Shown here piece after piece: positions 1-11,674 of a stretch of 64,000 bases of DNA (position 1 is the stretch's first letter; each line of letters opens with the position of its first letter). The notes under the pieces were generated by a model. The model had not been told where the DNA came from. It saw nothing but the letters and a program-made list of their open reading frames with translations, and did no database searches. The position numbers were made by a program, and so were the translations under genes. The stretch is from Desmodus rotundus (taxonomy: Eukaryota > Chordata > Mammalia > Chiroptera > Phyllostomidae). The stretch covers positions 117,382,239-117,446,238 of the forward strand of contig NC_071393.1 of the NCBI RefSeq assembly GCF_022682495.2. Direction: 5' to 3'.

Positions 1-1985
1 CTTCATTTTGTGGAACATTTTTACAAACGTGTTTACTGACTGAGTTTTAGAAAGGCAGTGTACCTGTGGTTTGTCCTGTGTTCGCTGCCAGTAGGTTTTC
101 CACTTCCTGCCTAATGTGTTGACCAGGTGTCACGAACCTGTCACAACCAGGGAGCAATAGAAGGCCACTGGGACCCGAGGAGATGTCTAGTGCGTGGACA
201 GCTCTGTGACTGACTTGTCGACATACCTAGTTTGGTCTCGAACAAATGCAGACAAATTTAGAAAGTGTTTTCTTTCTGTGGTTGGTATGTCTTTATTTTT
301 TACTCTAAACTCTCCAGCAACGTTCTTCCAAACTCCAGTTTGTAGCATTCCCAGCTGTTGTGACTTCATTGGAAATTGTCAGATACTTTGCAATTATTTT
401 TTCCTCCCCTTATGAATTGAACTTTTTCAATAGAACCACTTTCTGTATCATCAGGGAGAAATGTGAACCACGCCATCATTGTTTTACTCTTTCCTCTACC
501 CTCCTGAATGGCCACCTTGGTGAGGGGCGCGAGTCCCTTGGAAATGGCAGGTGGGAATGAGAAGACGAGACTTGAGTAGAGAATGGCGGTGTCTTGATGA
601 TGGAGTCAAGTCCTCCAACAACTGGAGAAAGGCTGTAGCTCAGAGAACTGGCACCAATGCGCTGACACACCTCAAGGCAGAGAGGGTTCTGGGGCTGAGA
701 GCCCCCGGGCAAAGCCTTCCCTTTTCCATGTGTGCGCGCTTCACATGGCCAATGGCAAGGGTGCCTTTGCCGTTGAGGGAATAGAGAGCTCATCAATTAA
801 GCAGTAAGAGCTGATGTCTCCTCCTCCAAAGGGACTTTTCTACATGGAGAAAGCTGGCCCACTTGACCTATGCTTGGGGCTCACTGCTCAGAGCTGGCTA
901 CCATTGGAGAAAGGGGAGGAAGGGGAAAGGGAGTCATTGTTTCCTTATTTATTCCAAATGGCCCAAGACCATCTCTCTTCAGGTCACCTGAGGGGCTCCT
1001 TTTGTTTCTGGAAGGTGTGTTGGTTTCACAGAAGGTCTTTATCTTTGGGCTCCTTGCAGACAGAGCTCCCTATTGTGTTAGGTTCCAGCCACACTTGAGT
1101 GGCAAAGAATCCAAGAAAGATGATGAATTAATTAGGGCTACTGACTTCCTGAAAGGGTGGGCAGCTCCCCTCACCGAGTCTGGTCACTCTCTAAAGTGGG
1201 GGGAAAGGGTGTGAGCTCGTAGAGTTGTACATAGATAATGAACTTCCAGATGTATCGAATGTAACGTACAGGGGCGCCATTCCTTAGAAATTAAACAGGT
1301 TCTCATTACCTCTTATTCCATATCCAGTCCAGCCTAGAAGATGGCTGGTGAGCCTGATGGTTCAGCAAGCGGCAGTCCCAGTTCTAGAGCTGGTGTTACA
1401 TGGGCTTCTAACGTGCAGGAGACAAACGCACCGACCGTTCACCACCACACTTCACGTTAGCTGGCAGGTCGAACAGTTCCTCTTCTCCCTCCAGCCTCCC
1501 TGCCCCAGGCACTGTCTCTTGACTCTTTAATTCAAGGCACTAACAAGAACATCAACACAGTTTGTCCTCATTTCCTCTCCTTTTTTACTCATTCTTAAAT
1601 GGATGTTCTGGGGAGTAAGGAAGCAGTCAAAAGCAAGACATCATCAGTGATTTTCAGAGAGGAAGAGATCCTGGGAAATCTGAACAGAGTAGGAGTGCCC
1701 TTCATATTGGGATTTGCTACATGTACTTAGGACATATGGGGCCAATCCCTTACCTTGCTCCCTCTTCGTTCCCCTCTAAACCCAGTTCCACTCCCCCAAC
1801 TCCATCCGCAGACTTAGTCACTCTCGGTCCTCCTATAGAGGAAGAGATGAGTGGGGAGGGGAGCCCACCCACACTTATAACTAGCTTTGACCTTGTTTGC
1901 TTACTGTGTATGTGTTGGCGTGTGCACGCCTGCACGTGCATATTTCTTTATTCTCTTTGCATGTCCCTCTAATTGATCTTGAAAA
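1..1985. other. Unique sequence, no feature recognised
   Basis: No repeat family, exon or RNA gene was recognised. All open frames are short (up to 114 codons), overlap in several frames, and show no recognisable protein family. A short GT/CACGT-rich stretch lies near 1900-1945. Confidence 0.6.
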
Positions 1986-1989
1986 GAGG

Positions 1990-2345
1990 GGACAGTTAAA
2001 GAAGACGTTAAGGTGAAATGAAGCCATAACTGCAGCTGGAGACTTTTATTAAGTGTGGCAAAGTTCCCTGGGCTGCGCTGAAATTGTTTATTGATTTTGG
2101 TATGGTTGGGTGCTCGGGGGTAATCACCCAGAATGCCGCTAGAGAGAGCATCTTGTTAGCTCACGCTCAGCATCTCCTCAGCACGGTTCGCTCCAGAGCT
2201 CGCCTCTTTAACCTGTAAATAAATACCCCTGGTTAACCCCTGCGGTGCCGCGGCCCGGGACCAGGGCTGCCTCTGGCTGGGCTGTGTGCACCCCAGCAGC
2301 AGTGAAAGACTAATGGGGGTTAATTTCTGCCGTTGGAAAGGGCTG
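1990..2345. promoter_or_regulatory. Candidate conserved non-coding element
   Basis: This is a repeat-free stretch whose composition resembles a vertebrate conserved enhancer. It contains TTTATTAAGTGTGG near 2046 (homeobox/NKX-like), a TGTAAATAAATA run near 2214-2225 (FOX-like), GGTTAAC at 2231-2237 and GGGGTTAATTT near 2317 (HNF1 half-site-like). Open frames across it are short. The motifs are seen directly; conservation and enhancer activity are inferred. Confidence 0.4.
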
Positions 2346-2349
2346 TGCT

Positions 2350-3925
2350 GAGGGGGAGGGTAAACAGGGTCGGGTTTGGTATGAGAGACCCATATTGTTT
2401 TCTCCTTTTAGGGTGTACTTGTTTCTCTTTTTCCTCATTTTCCTTTTAGTGGGAGGGTGGAAAGTTTGAAGAAACAAGATAAACTGAAATTTTGGGGTGA
2501 TGGTTTTATTGTTCTATTCTTGTGTCTTTCCACGTGTGTTTGTCATTTTCATGGGCCTTGTGTTTCTGATTTTCTCATCACTGTAACTCAACTTTCTCCA
2601 GGGTGTCAACAGGGCAGAGGTGCTGTTTTGTGCAGGGCAGCTGTGTGACAAGAACAGGGTTGAGTCCAAGGACACGTGGTCTTCCCCCTCAGGCTAGCAA
2701 GGCAGTGAAAGGAGCCTGGTTACAGGATTGTCGGAGGAAAGGACCAAATTGTGGGAGCAAACCTGGAAGTCTGGGGCATGTGAAGAAGGGCTGACTTAAC
2801 CAGTGGCATGCCTACTCCAAACACAGGTTAGGCTAGTGTCTCCTGGGCTCCCCGGGATGACTCTGAGCAAAGTCACATTCTGGAAGCTATTGAGCTTCGG
2901 AATTCATGTTGGCGGTGATGGGGAGCGGCCATCATTTGCATTGGTGGATTTCTTTCCACATCATCCAATGAAACGCTGCCATGGTGGTTCTTTCTTTGCC
3001 TTTGAGGTCCTCCTTTAAGTCCTGCGCACCATTCTTTGCAAGTTCCATGGCCATTGCCACCAGGCTGCTCTCAGCTTGTGCAAATGGCTCCGTAGTGACA
3101 GCTGCAGAGCACCTGGGGCGAGGGGCTTGCGCTGCAGGCCTTTGGAGCTAGCAGCCATTCGATAATCACGTTTTATGAATTGTTCCTTCTCTGGTGATCT
3201 TGAAACAGTCTCTCTCCAGAAAGGATGTAATGTCACATCCTTTGTGAATCCCTCTGCATTTGCCTCCCTCTCCCCCAGTGCAGTAACTGTTTTCCCCTAA
3301 AATCAAACAGCGTATTTCCTCGTTCCATTCTGACTGGCCACAGTGAGTGTTTTTGCTCTCGGAGTTATACAGAGAATCAGAGAGTCTTTGGAGAGCACTG
3401 CGTTCTGGATATTTCTATGAGTTCCCACCTCCCTCATCCTGAATAGCACCAGCTGGGCCCAGTGTCTGACTCTACTGTCAGGGGAGGGACTGAAGATGAA
3501 AGACGCATCGAAAACTCAGCTTTTATCCCCAAATTGCTATCGGCTGTGCCTTGTCGCTGCTTTTCCATATCTCTGCTGAGCCTCCTCTAAGAGAACTTTC
3601 ATATTTGTCCCCCATCCAACTGGTCGGTGTTGGTCAAGACTGAGACGCAAGTTGGAACTGTCATGATGGAATAGACATAAGCTAACTCAATGACAAAAGG
3701 CATCACCAGAAATCTCAGTGCAACTAAAAGATTTCTAAGCCCAAGACGATATCTTCCTTAACCTCAAAACTACTCAGCTGAATGACAGTCCAGTGAGAGA
3801 GTGGGGTCTGAACGCTCCTTGGGCCAGATGTGACTTCTACAGGTGTAACTGTGTGCAGATTTGACTTACGTAGGTAGCATTACTAAGAGTGGGCATAAAA
3901 TCTCCTTCGGAAAGTAGGTCATGTC
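2350..3925. other. Unique sequence, no feature recognised
   Basis: No repeat or gene was recognised. Open frames are at most about 73 codons and have no recognisable family. Confidence 0.55.
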
Positions 3926-3929
3926 TAGG

Positions 3930-4055
3930 GGAAAGTTTTTATACCAAGCAGACCTGTGTTCGAATCCCAGCACCATCCTGTAATCTGATTCTGAGCAAGT
4001 TATTTAGCTTTGATGAGTTAAAGTTTCCAGATGTGAAACGGAGGTATGACAATTA
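3930..4055 (+). repeat. MIR SINE fragment
   Basis: The MIR core order is visible: a tRNA B-box relic (GTTCGAATCCC at 3958-3968), then a degenerate 'gagcaagttatttagct' and 'aaagtttccagatgtgaaacgg', matching the MIR run of splice-like phrases. It is old and diverged, and inactive. Confidence 0.8.
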
Positions 4056-4067
4056 ATTAACTAGGAT

Positions 4068-4275
4068 CCTACAGACTTTTTTGGGCAACAGTCCAGAGAG
4101 TAAATATTGACGTTTGTGTGGGCATTACAGTTTCTGAGGCCACTCCTCGGCTCCACTGTTGTAGCAATATAGCCACAGACAATACGTGCAGGAATGGGCG
4201 TGACCGTGTCTAATAAAGCTTTATTTACACAAAAGCCAATGGTTGGGTTTGGTTGCAGCTTGCTGACCCGGATAA
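4068..4275 (+). repeat. Old non-autonomous DNA-transposon-like repeat (hAT-type MER)
   Basis: It matches a common placental repeat with the phrases 'cacagacaatacgtgca', 'aatgggcgtgaccgtgtc', 'taaagctttatttacaca' and an end like 'gcttgctgaccc'. A second copy in the same orientation lies at 23795-23995. The hAT assignment rests on the remembered CAGGGGTC-type terminal inverted repeats of the family, so the exact family is left open. Confidence 0.6.
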
Positions 4276-4279
4276 GATA

Positions 4280-5365
4280 AAGTATTCAGCAGAGGGTCTG
4301 GTATTCATAAATATGAAATGCTTTCCCTTTCACTGGTCATAGAATAGTTGCCTAACACTTAAACTATATTCAGCAAAGTGCTTTGACAGGTATGAAAAAC
4401 TAACTTTGAAAAAACCTTCTAAAAGCTTGTCCTGCGTGCCCATCCCGAGTTGTATTTCTGCCTGTCTTCCTAGTTAATTTTTTTCTGTTCTCTCTAAGCT
4501 TGTACGTCACAGACTCCATTCTGACCCTCCCTCCCTGCAGTCTCTAATTTGGCGTTGGGCTACGTCGGTCTTTCATTGCTTCCTTGGCCCTCACTTTCAG
4601 AGAATTTAGAATTCCTGGTAGAATTCCTCAGTCCGTTGCCTCCATTGGAGAGAGTTATTTCTGACCCACTCTGACCCCGTCTTGAACAACAATAAAATGG
4701 GGATTGGGAGAAACGTGGCACAAATCAATAGGTTATCCCAACAGACGTGATCTTTGAAGCTGCTATTTTTTTTTTTTTTGGACACTTGCCGCAGTAACAA
4801 AGATAAATAGTGACTCCCTCACGTTGCCCTGTGAGCAGAAGGTGGCTCAGCGGGTCCCGATGTGACCTCTAGTGTGGGTGAGCAGCAGGTTCGAACGGGA
4901 CGAGGACCAGGGAAGAACAAAGATCCTGGCCACGAGGAGAGGAAACGAGAGGGCGAAGGGCACTGGTACCCCAGTTTCTACTCAGCCAGTGGTGCCCGTG
5001 GGTTTCCTGCCTGCGTGTCAGTTTGCCGTCTGCTCACTTACCCGCTTTCCCCTTTACTCTCATCCCTTCTGTTACGGTGTAGGGTCCTCCTGCCTGATGC
5101 TGAGTGAAATGAGGTTGAGAATTGATCGCTATGGCTGATTCAGGACCCTGGAGTAGGGGCAGGGAATGTAACCCAATGCCTTCTTCTTCCACATTCTTAG
5201 TACACCAGCTGGCTGGAGAGGGGTCAGGAGCAGAGAGAGTAGATTCAGGCAACTACTGCCCGTGGGTGGGTTACGGTCCCTCTCTGAGCTCCTGTGGTAC
5301 TAGTGGTGTGGGTGCTAGTGTAGGTGGTATTAGCAGTGATGGTAGTAATAGCTAACACAAACACT
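4280..5365. other. Unique sequence with a small trinucleotide-rich patch
   Basis: No gene was recognised. There is a run of 14 T at 4766-4779. Around 5286-5350 the sequence is an imperfect GGT/AGT-type trinucleotide tract, which produces a Gly/Ser-rich artefactual reading frame. Confidence 0.55.
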
Positions 5366-5373
5366 GATCAATT

Positions 5374-5505
5374 ATATATGCCACCTATCCTCTAGCTGTG
5401 TTACCTCCGCCTACTGATTTAATTCTCACGACCGCCCCATGAGGCAGGTACGGTTATCGTTCTCTACCCCAAGACTGGAGTTTTGCTCTGTGAGTGAGGG
5501 AAGGT
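5374..5505 (-). repeat. MIR SINE fragment (diverged)
   Basis: The reverse-orientation MIR order is recognisable: 'gatttaattctcacgac', 'ccccatgaggcaggtac', 'gttatcgttctctacccc', corresponding to the usual 'tttaatcctcacaa...gaggtaggtact...attatccccat'. Confidence 0.6.
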
Positions 5506-5609
5506 CTGCCTGGCTCCTTCAGGAGCTTCTCTTTGTTCTTCCATGCACACACCTTTTCAGGCATCCACACACTAGAACATCAGCTTCAGAGATGGCTCAG
5601 CTCATTGCA

Positions 5610-5770
5610 GTAGAGTGAGTAAGAGGGCAGCCTGTAGCTGGTCTGCCTGGCTCTGCCACTTGGGGCTGTGTGACTTTGGGCAAGTTATTTAACCTCTCTG
5701 AGCTTTGATTTCTTTATGTGTAAAATGGGGATGGATTCTAGAGCTAATACAGAGCAGGACAGACTACAGA
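5610..5770 (+). repeat. MIR SINE
   Basis: It has the diagnostic phrases in order: 'ggctctgccact', 'gtgtgactttgggcaagtt', 'tttaacctctctgagc', 'tgtaaaatggggatgg'. This is one of the better preserved MIR copies in the window. Confidence 0.9.
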
Positions 5771-6059
5771 GCTGAGATTACCTAACCACTGTTCTGCGGA
5801 CAGTGCCCCACTCACTGTATATGCTCAGAAAGAAAATCGTCAGGCAGTACTGCCTCAAGGCTAAGAAGCAGGAGGGACAGAGGCTGCCCAGCCCAGAGCA
5901 AAGGCCCTGCTGAGCAGCAGTGAGCTGGCTGCTTGTTCAGAACAGTCCTGTGTACTCCGAGTTACAGGGTCCTTCGTCAGGGAGGGAACAGGCATGCAGT
6001 CGGGTCACATCTGATGGGCTTTTCTTGAAGAGGGCTTAGAACAAGCTTCTCAGAGGAAG

Positions 6060-6490
6060 TGAGTCACAAGGAAAAATGGTAACAATGGGAAGTTGCTGAT
6101 TAATAGGGCAGCATGAAACTTCAAAAGCTGACTTCCACCGAAATTCAGTGGAAAGGGGGCAGTTTTGCACCCCCTGGTATTATGTGAGGGCGCTTTCGCC
6201 ATGTAAGTCTACACCCACGGATGATCCTGAGCGCACCTGTGATTTCAGAATGCACTTATGTATATTTTTGGCAGTAGATTTACTTCCTAATTGTATTTAT
6301 AGCTTAAATTAATATGGAAATTAACCCTGAAACCCCAGACCATTGGAAACACTGGATTTTGCAGACCTTGAAGTACTTTAAAATAAATGTTGAAAATGTG
6401 AACTGAATAAAAAATAGAAGTTGGCAGTAGTAATTTAATTTAGTCTCCATTAAAGATATCACCAGTGACTTATTGAACTTTTACAAGTGA
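6060..6490. promoter_or_regulatory. Candidate conserved non-coding element
   Basis: AT-rich, repeat-free sequence with a dense set of homeobox-type cores: 'gctgattaatagg' near 6098, 'cttaaattaatatgg' near 6303, 'aaattaaccc' near 6318, 'agtaatttaatttagt' near 6428 and 'ccattaaagat'. A G/C-richer patch with several CpGs (6188-6235) sits inside it. No open frame of note crosses it. The regulatory role is inferred from motif density and the absence of repeats. Confidence 0.4.
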
Positions 6491-6764
6491 AAAGGCCTGT
6501 GTTCTGTTATGGGCACGTGACTCTCACAGACGTAGGTTGTTTGAATGGAAAATAATGCTTCTGCCAGTTGCTAGTTTATTGTCAGATCCCGACCGGGAGT
6601 AAAGTGCCGCAGGTTTGACTTTAATGATCACCTCTACAAAGGCACGTATCTGTGCAGAAACATCTCACATTTTTAGCAACATGTAGCTACATACCAGGTG
6701 TCGTCACCTTCCAGATTCTGGGAAGATTAAGCTTTCACCCATTTTTACTATGGACATGAATTTG

Positions 6765-7050
6765 TTCACTCACAAATGCCCATTGGACACGAACACTGCG
6801 CTACGTGGTTGCTGAGAAAAGTGGGTAAAGGGAGCAGACCGGGTCTCTGCCTTCACAGGACAAGTAGCCAAGGGGGCCAGAGAGGCAGGAGGTAAACGAG
6901 CCCAAATAACAGTATCAGCTATGATAATACTTTAAGATGAGGGTGCTTGCGAGCGAGCATGGGAGGGGACGTTTAGTCTGGGAGGGGTCTGGGAAGGCGT
7001 CTCTGAGGAAGTGACACAGCCTGAGGTGCAAAGCAAAGTGAGCACGGCCT
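6765..7050 (-). repeat. L2 LINE 3' fragment
   Basis: It reads as reverse L2 3' sequence: 'ttcactcacaaatgccc' (the reverse of the tail), then 'gtctctgccttcacagg', then 'ctgggaaggcgtctctgagg', the equivalent of the common 'gggaaggcctctctgagg' block. Confidence 0.65.
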
Positions 7051-7199
7051 GTTCACGCACATCCAGGTCACCTCCGCACCCACACGTTATCCTAGATCTG
7101 TGGGAAGAGCAGGGCGTCAACGAGGGTCCTTAGCACCCTTGTGGTTGGCTCAGGGTGAGTGTGGACAGGGACTTAACAGGCAGGATTCTACGAGTGCAT

Positions 7200-7300
7200 C
7201 ATTCTAGCTCAGAGAAGCTGTCACCTGCTCTCAGTCACACACCTGACAGGTGGCATAGCTGGAATTTGAACCCAGGACATCTCTGCCTCAAACCAGTTGT
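7200..7300 (-). repeat. MIR SINE fragment
   Basis: The reverse MIR block is visible: 'cagtcacacacctgacagg', 'tggcatagctggaatttg', 'aacccaggacatctctgcc'. Confidence 0.7.
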
Positions 7301-7782
7301 TCTTTTCCTCATACACAAGGCCTCTCAGGAAAGATGAGCTTCCCCCACCCCCACCCCCCCGTTAAATTCTGCATACTCCATCGAGCACCCCTGTACAAGC
7401 AGGTGGCCTTTCAGCTGCCTTCTGCAGTTTAGGGAGACAAATGGATCTTTCTCTTTCCCAGAGGGATGCCCTGCACTAGAAGACCCAGCTGCCAGTGTCA
7501 CCCTCCCAGGCTGCCCCCGGTGGCACTTGGTCCTGTCAGCCCATGGGGAAGGGAGACTCAAAGGGAACAATGGTAACCAAAGCTCAGGAGCTCCTTTGGA
7601 TGTTGAGAGGCATCTTTAGTCTTCTCCCCAGCTGGAAGCCTGCGGAGATCATTCCAAGGAAGGGGTGAAAAGGCTGGAGGCTGAGGACAAAGGGACTTGC
7701 CTGAGGGTGGAGAGCAGTAAGGCAGCCACGTGGGCAGGAGGGGTGGGGGTGCTTTAACCCGAGGCATCCGACGCCTTTGTTC
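7301..7782. other. Unique sequence, no feature recognised
   Basis: No gene or repeat was recognised. A short C-rich run lies near 7345-7361. Confidence 0.5.
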
Positions 7783-8350
7783 TTTTTTTCTTTTTAATTG
7801 ACATTTTAAAAAAAATTACGATTCAGGCATAATTTATACATAATAAAATGCACAGATCTTACATTCAGTTCCATGGATTATGACCATGTATATACTCTTA
7901 TGAAACTGCCACCCCAAACACAACACAGAACGTTTGCATTGCCCCCGAAAGTCCTCCTTCCTAGCCAGGCCCCCTGCTCTCAACAACCTGTGTTCTGACT
8001 TCTCGTGCCATAGGTTAGTGTTGGCAGGTCTTGAATTTCACCAACTGGAGTCACACGCCATGTAGTCTTTCGTGTCTGGCTGCTGTCACTCACCTAATGT
8101 TTATGGGATTCATCTAATCTGTTGCGTGGGTCCATAGTCTGGCCCTTTTTATTGACAAATGGAATCTGTTGTATGGATATGCCACAGTTTGTTTGTCTAG
8201 TTCTAACTGGTGGGCATCGCTGTGTTTCTGGTTTGGGGTTATTATAAATAAAACCGTTACGAACATTTGTGTCGAAATCCTTTTATAGACACTTTTTTTT
8301 TCTCTTATGTAAATATCTGGGAGTGGAATTGCTGAGTAGGAGGGAAGCTG
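7783..8350 (-). mobile_element. Old L1 LINE 3' end (reverse)
   Basis: It follows the antisense L1M 3' region: a T-rich start (the antisense poly(A)), 'cataataaaatgcacag' (cf. 'accataaaattcaccc'), 'ctttcgtgtctggctgctg', 'tgttgtatggatatgcc', 'ggttattataaataaa' and 'gagtggaattgctgagtag'. It is diverged, 5' truncated and inactive. Confidence 0.85.
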
Positions 8351-8685
8351 TGTTTTGTGTACCTTTACTCTAGCTGATGTTGGGAAAATAAGAAGCGGCA
8401 GGGAGAAGGAGTCTCATTTGCTCATGGCTTTGCTATCTTGTGTGGTGAACTTTAGTGGTTACCGGGGATTTATGTCCATACCCCACCTGGTGCCGATCAG
8501 ACAGCCCTGAACTGGTGCTTGTGGCCTTGGCTCAGCGGGGCGCCAGTGCCTAGAAGGGCCGGCTCTGACCCTCGAACTATCGAACTATCGGGCCTCAGCT
8601 TCAGGCCCTGTCCGTTCTTCGGTCTCTAACTCCAAAGGCTGGTCTCCATGAGTCCACTCCTCTGGCTACAGGAAGGTGGTCTTGT
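8351..8685. other. Unique sequence with a tiny tandem duplication
   Basis: No gene was recognised. The octet 'cgaactat' occurs twice in tandem near 8574-8589. Confidence 0.5.
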
Positions 8686-8689
8686 GTAT

Positions 8690-8840
8690 CTGACAAGCTT
8701 TGGAGGCAGGAGGATGTGTCTGTCTCCTGACTCTGCCACCTAACCAGCTGAGTGACATGACGAGGTACTGAATGTCTCTGAGCCTTGGCTTCCTATGACC
8801 TGTTGAGAACAACGGTCTTGAAGGGCAGTTACGGGAATCG
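8690..8840 (+). repeat. MIR SINE (diverged)
   Basis: The phrases 'ctgactctgccacctaac', 'cagctgagtgacatgacg' and 'ctctgagccttggcttcct' follow MIR order. Confidence 0.7.
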
Positions 8841-9124
8841 CAGCAAGGCTGCCGGGCATGGCCGTGCAGGTGGCTCAAGCCCAGAGGGACCCAGCGCATG
8901 CTTGGCCGCTGAGCCCAGTGTCTCCACAGGGGGCCAAGTCCATGTGGGGCTGTGTCAGCGTGGGGGGAGGGGTGTGTTTTGTGATTTGTCTGTCAGGGGG
9001 GAAGCCTTTTTCAAATGTTTTAACCCTAAAGGTGTGTCTTTTTGTAATTCATATAAGGTAGGTATAGTCATACCAGGAGATGTACATTATTCCACATTCA
9101 GAAAGTACTCAGAAAATGGTAGCT

Positions 9125-9385
9125 ATTATAATGCAATATATATGATATATAATACATTATATGTTAGATATATATTATATGTTAGATATACATTATATAA
9201 TATACACACATTATATATTATGTAACACATACACTACATATTATATATACATCACATATAGATATACATTATGTCAGATATATATGTTATATATACATGA
9301 TATAACACACATACATTATATATTATATAATATATGCACTATATATTACATATACATTATATGTTTTATATATATAATGTATTGG
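9125..9385. repeat. AT-rich tandem repeat tract
   Basis: About 260 bases built from variants of 'atatattatatgttaga' and 'atatacattat', with interspersed ACACA. The units are degenerate rather than a clean array. The tract creates spurious Tyr/Ile-rich open frames in several phases. Such tracts can form hairpins and are often length-variable. Confidence 0.9.
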
Positions 9386-9700
9386 GTAGGGTTCTTGGTT
9401 GCAAGCAACAGAAATTGGCCCTGGCTGTCTTATGGATAAAAGGGAACTTGCTAATGGGACAGCGAGTCCTCCCAAACTTGTCAGGAGGCAGGAGAGGCAG
9501 GTTTGGGGGTGTCATGAACTAAGGCCGAGGGGCCGTTCTGAGGACAGAGCAGCAGGAACTTGAGCCAAAGCCCCTGGAGCAGGCACTGGCTGTGCTGTAC
9601 CCTGCGGTGGCTGCTGAGATGGATATGGCCTGCCGCACATCCTTGTCTCACTCGCTCCAGGGAGAGAGTGTCTGATTGGCCAACTCGGACTCAGGTTCTC
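9386..9700 (+). repeat. Unclassified placental interspersed repeat
   Basis: It starts with the widespread phrase 'ggttgcaagcaacagaaa' followed by 'aaagggaacttgctaatggg'. This is the head of a common mammalian MER-class repeat whose other portions appear at 12280-12740, 17835-18080 and 34425-34800. I do not assign a family name. Confidence 0.5.
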
Positions 9701-10635
9701 ACTCACTGTTGGGTACGGGCCAAAAGACTCAGGATTGAATTCTAGCTTCCTAATGATGGACAGGACCTCTTTACCCCCAAGATGTCACCCTATGTGAGAT
9801 TCCTCATATGATAGACAGGTACCCTGTTTCCCAAGATGTTACCCTCTTTCCCAGATTAGATGGGCAGGCACTCTCTACCTCCAAGAAGACACTCAGTGTG
9901 GATTTCCCATACGGGAATAGTAAGAGGAAGGGGGATTACATGCTAGACAGCCAACAAGATGGCCCGTCCAGTACTTACGCCAGTTTTGAGGAATGGAAGA
10001 TGCTCTGTTTTATTGCTGGAAGTCCTCTTCACTTGATAAGACAACCCTTAACCCTGCAGGAGCCCATGAAGCCAAGTCTTCTCTGAAGTTGATGAGGAAG
10101 CAAAGACCCTCACACAGGGCAGGGCACGATGCCTCAGCCTTTTCCTCTTTGGTCTTTGCAACAATACTCATTCATTGCTATGAAAAAGCACAGCATCACC
10201 TGAAGAGATCCCATCGGGGTTCTGGGCGAGCTGCCTGCTGGCTTCTAGAAGACTTACTCTTCACATTAGCGACTGTTAGCATCGTAGAGCGAGATGGGCT
10301 GAAGAAGCCATGAGAATAGTGATGATCATGGAGGTCATCATGGAGACTGACTGAGCTTGCTCTTGGGGGAGCTGAAGTTTCCATTTACAGCTTCAGCATC
10401 ACAGAGTTGCAGGCGTTACTGTTGGGAGCCACGCTGGCCCAACACTAACTATGGAGGCAGATGGGATTCCAAGAGGATGCAAGAGGGCTGAGTTTTCGGA
10501 GAGGTACAGATGCCAAGGAGAACACATTTTATGTTCTATGTGGGGGTGACGATGTGGAAGGGTGCAGGGATAGGGGTCGAGCGAGCATCATGGTCTCAGT
10601 TCCTAGAGAAAGGAGGTCAGCCTCGTGGAGCAAGG
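9701..10635. other. Unique sequence, no gene recognised
   Basis: The phrase CAAGATGTYACCCT occurs twice, near 9778 and 9832, suggesting a small local duplication. Open frames up to 106 codons are present, without recognisable similarity. Confidence 0.5.
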
Positions 10636-10639
10636 GAGG

Positions 10640-10790
10640 GGAAGGAGCTAACACTAGCTGGGCACTGTTGTGCCTGGGACGTCACCCATGTCAACTCATT
10701 GGAAACCTCACAACAACTGGGGGGGGGGGTGGTATTATTCCCATGACACATAAGAAGAAACTGAGACTCCAAGAGGCCATGTAAATTGCA
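10640..10790 (-). repeat. MIR SINE (reverse) with an internal G run
   Basis: Reverse MIR order: 'ctagctgggcactgttgtg', 'tcaactcattggaaacctc', 'ggtattattcccatgacac' and 'aagaaactgagactcca'. A run of ten G (10720-10729) interrupts the element. Confidence 0.8.
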
Positions 10791-10794
10791 ACAT

Positions 10795-11435
10795 GGTCTT
10801 ATTCAGATGGAGTGGTGGGTGGCTAGACGTTCTAAAGGAAGTCTCAACACTGCCACACGCTCCAGATCTGGAGTCAGCAGGAAGAAAGGATACTCTAAAC
10901 TGCCACATCAGCCTAAAGGTAAGAAACCCTCATCGCTCCTGTGTTTTGATGACTTTTTGTGATCATGGACACATCCCAGTGGCCTTCAGCTGGCAGGTTC
11001 TCAAAGCAGATCTTTCCTGATGGTGGGAGAGGGCACAGACCTCCTCCCCACCACACTGATGGCCGCTCCTACACACATGGTCCAGGAGCAGCTGCTTGTC
11101 GAGGAGGGAGGGCGGAAAGGGGAGAGCTGGTAGGTGCTCAAACCATGGAGGCCCCTTTTTGTCACAAACAGGCCAGCAGAGCCTCCGAGAGGCCTGGGTT
11201 TCGGTCGTGCCCCAGGCTGTGCCCCTGTCTTTGCCTTAGGGGCAGTGAGCAGAAGTGACTGATCGTCCACATCACGCTTCCCACATTTTGTGTATTCTGA
11301 AGAGACATCCTGTCCCAAAGCTGGGATTCCCCAGCTAACTGCAGAGTGACCGAGATTATGTGGAGAGTAACCGCTTCCTCTGTTGAACCGCCTCGCACTT
11401 GACCTTGCTGAGGTCACCCAAAGCATCATTTGTTC
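10795..11435. other. Unique sequence, no feature recognised
   Basis: Overlapping open frames (up to 172 codons on the minus strand, 11001-11519) run into the neighbouring L2 fragment and show no domain. They are treated as chance. Confidence 0.5.
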
Positions 11436-11439
11436 CCTC

Positions 11440-11560
11440 ACCCACTCCTTCGTCCCAGCACCTCCTATATGCCGGGTGCTGTGTGGCCCCCCGGGGGGAC
11501 GAGCCATTCTTGTCCTCAAGAAGCTTACAGTCTGGTGGGGAAGACAAGCTCTCCTCTTCT
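11440..11560 (-). repeat. L2 LINE 3' fragment (reverse)
   Basis: 'cctatatgccgggtgctgtg', 'ttgtcctcaagaagcttac' and 'agtctggtggggaagaca' match the reverse L2 tail 'tatgtgccaggcactg...tcctcaaggagcttacagtct...ggggagaca'. Confidence 0.8.
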
Positions 11561-11674
11561 TTCAACAGTTCTGCTGTTCTCTCTCACACACTCAAGTGCG
11601 GGCAGCCCCTGCATCCTCCCTGCCGGCCAGACGCCTCCATGAGAAATGCTTCGATGAGCAGATGATGGAGTCCT

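Noticed and set aside
2235..2300. Possible CpG island
   Set aside because: The GC-rich patch is far below 200 bases and holds few CpGs.
4888..4896. GGTTCGAAC resembling a tRNA B-box
   Set aside because: No A-box or foldable tRNA around it.
8785..9225. 146-codon frame ending in Tyr/Ile-rich repeats
   Set aside because: Its end is a translation of the AT tandem tract.
11001..11519. 172-codon minus-strand open frame
   Set aside because: It runs into an L2 fragment, has no recognisable domain, and competing frames on the other strand are similarly long.
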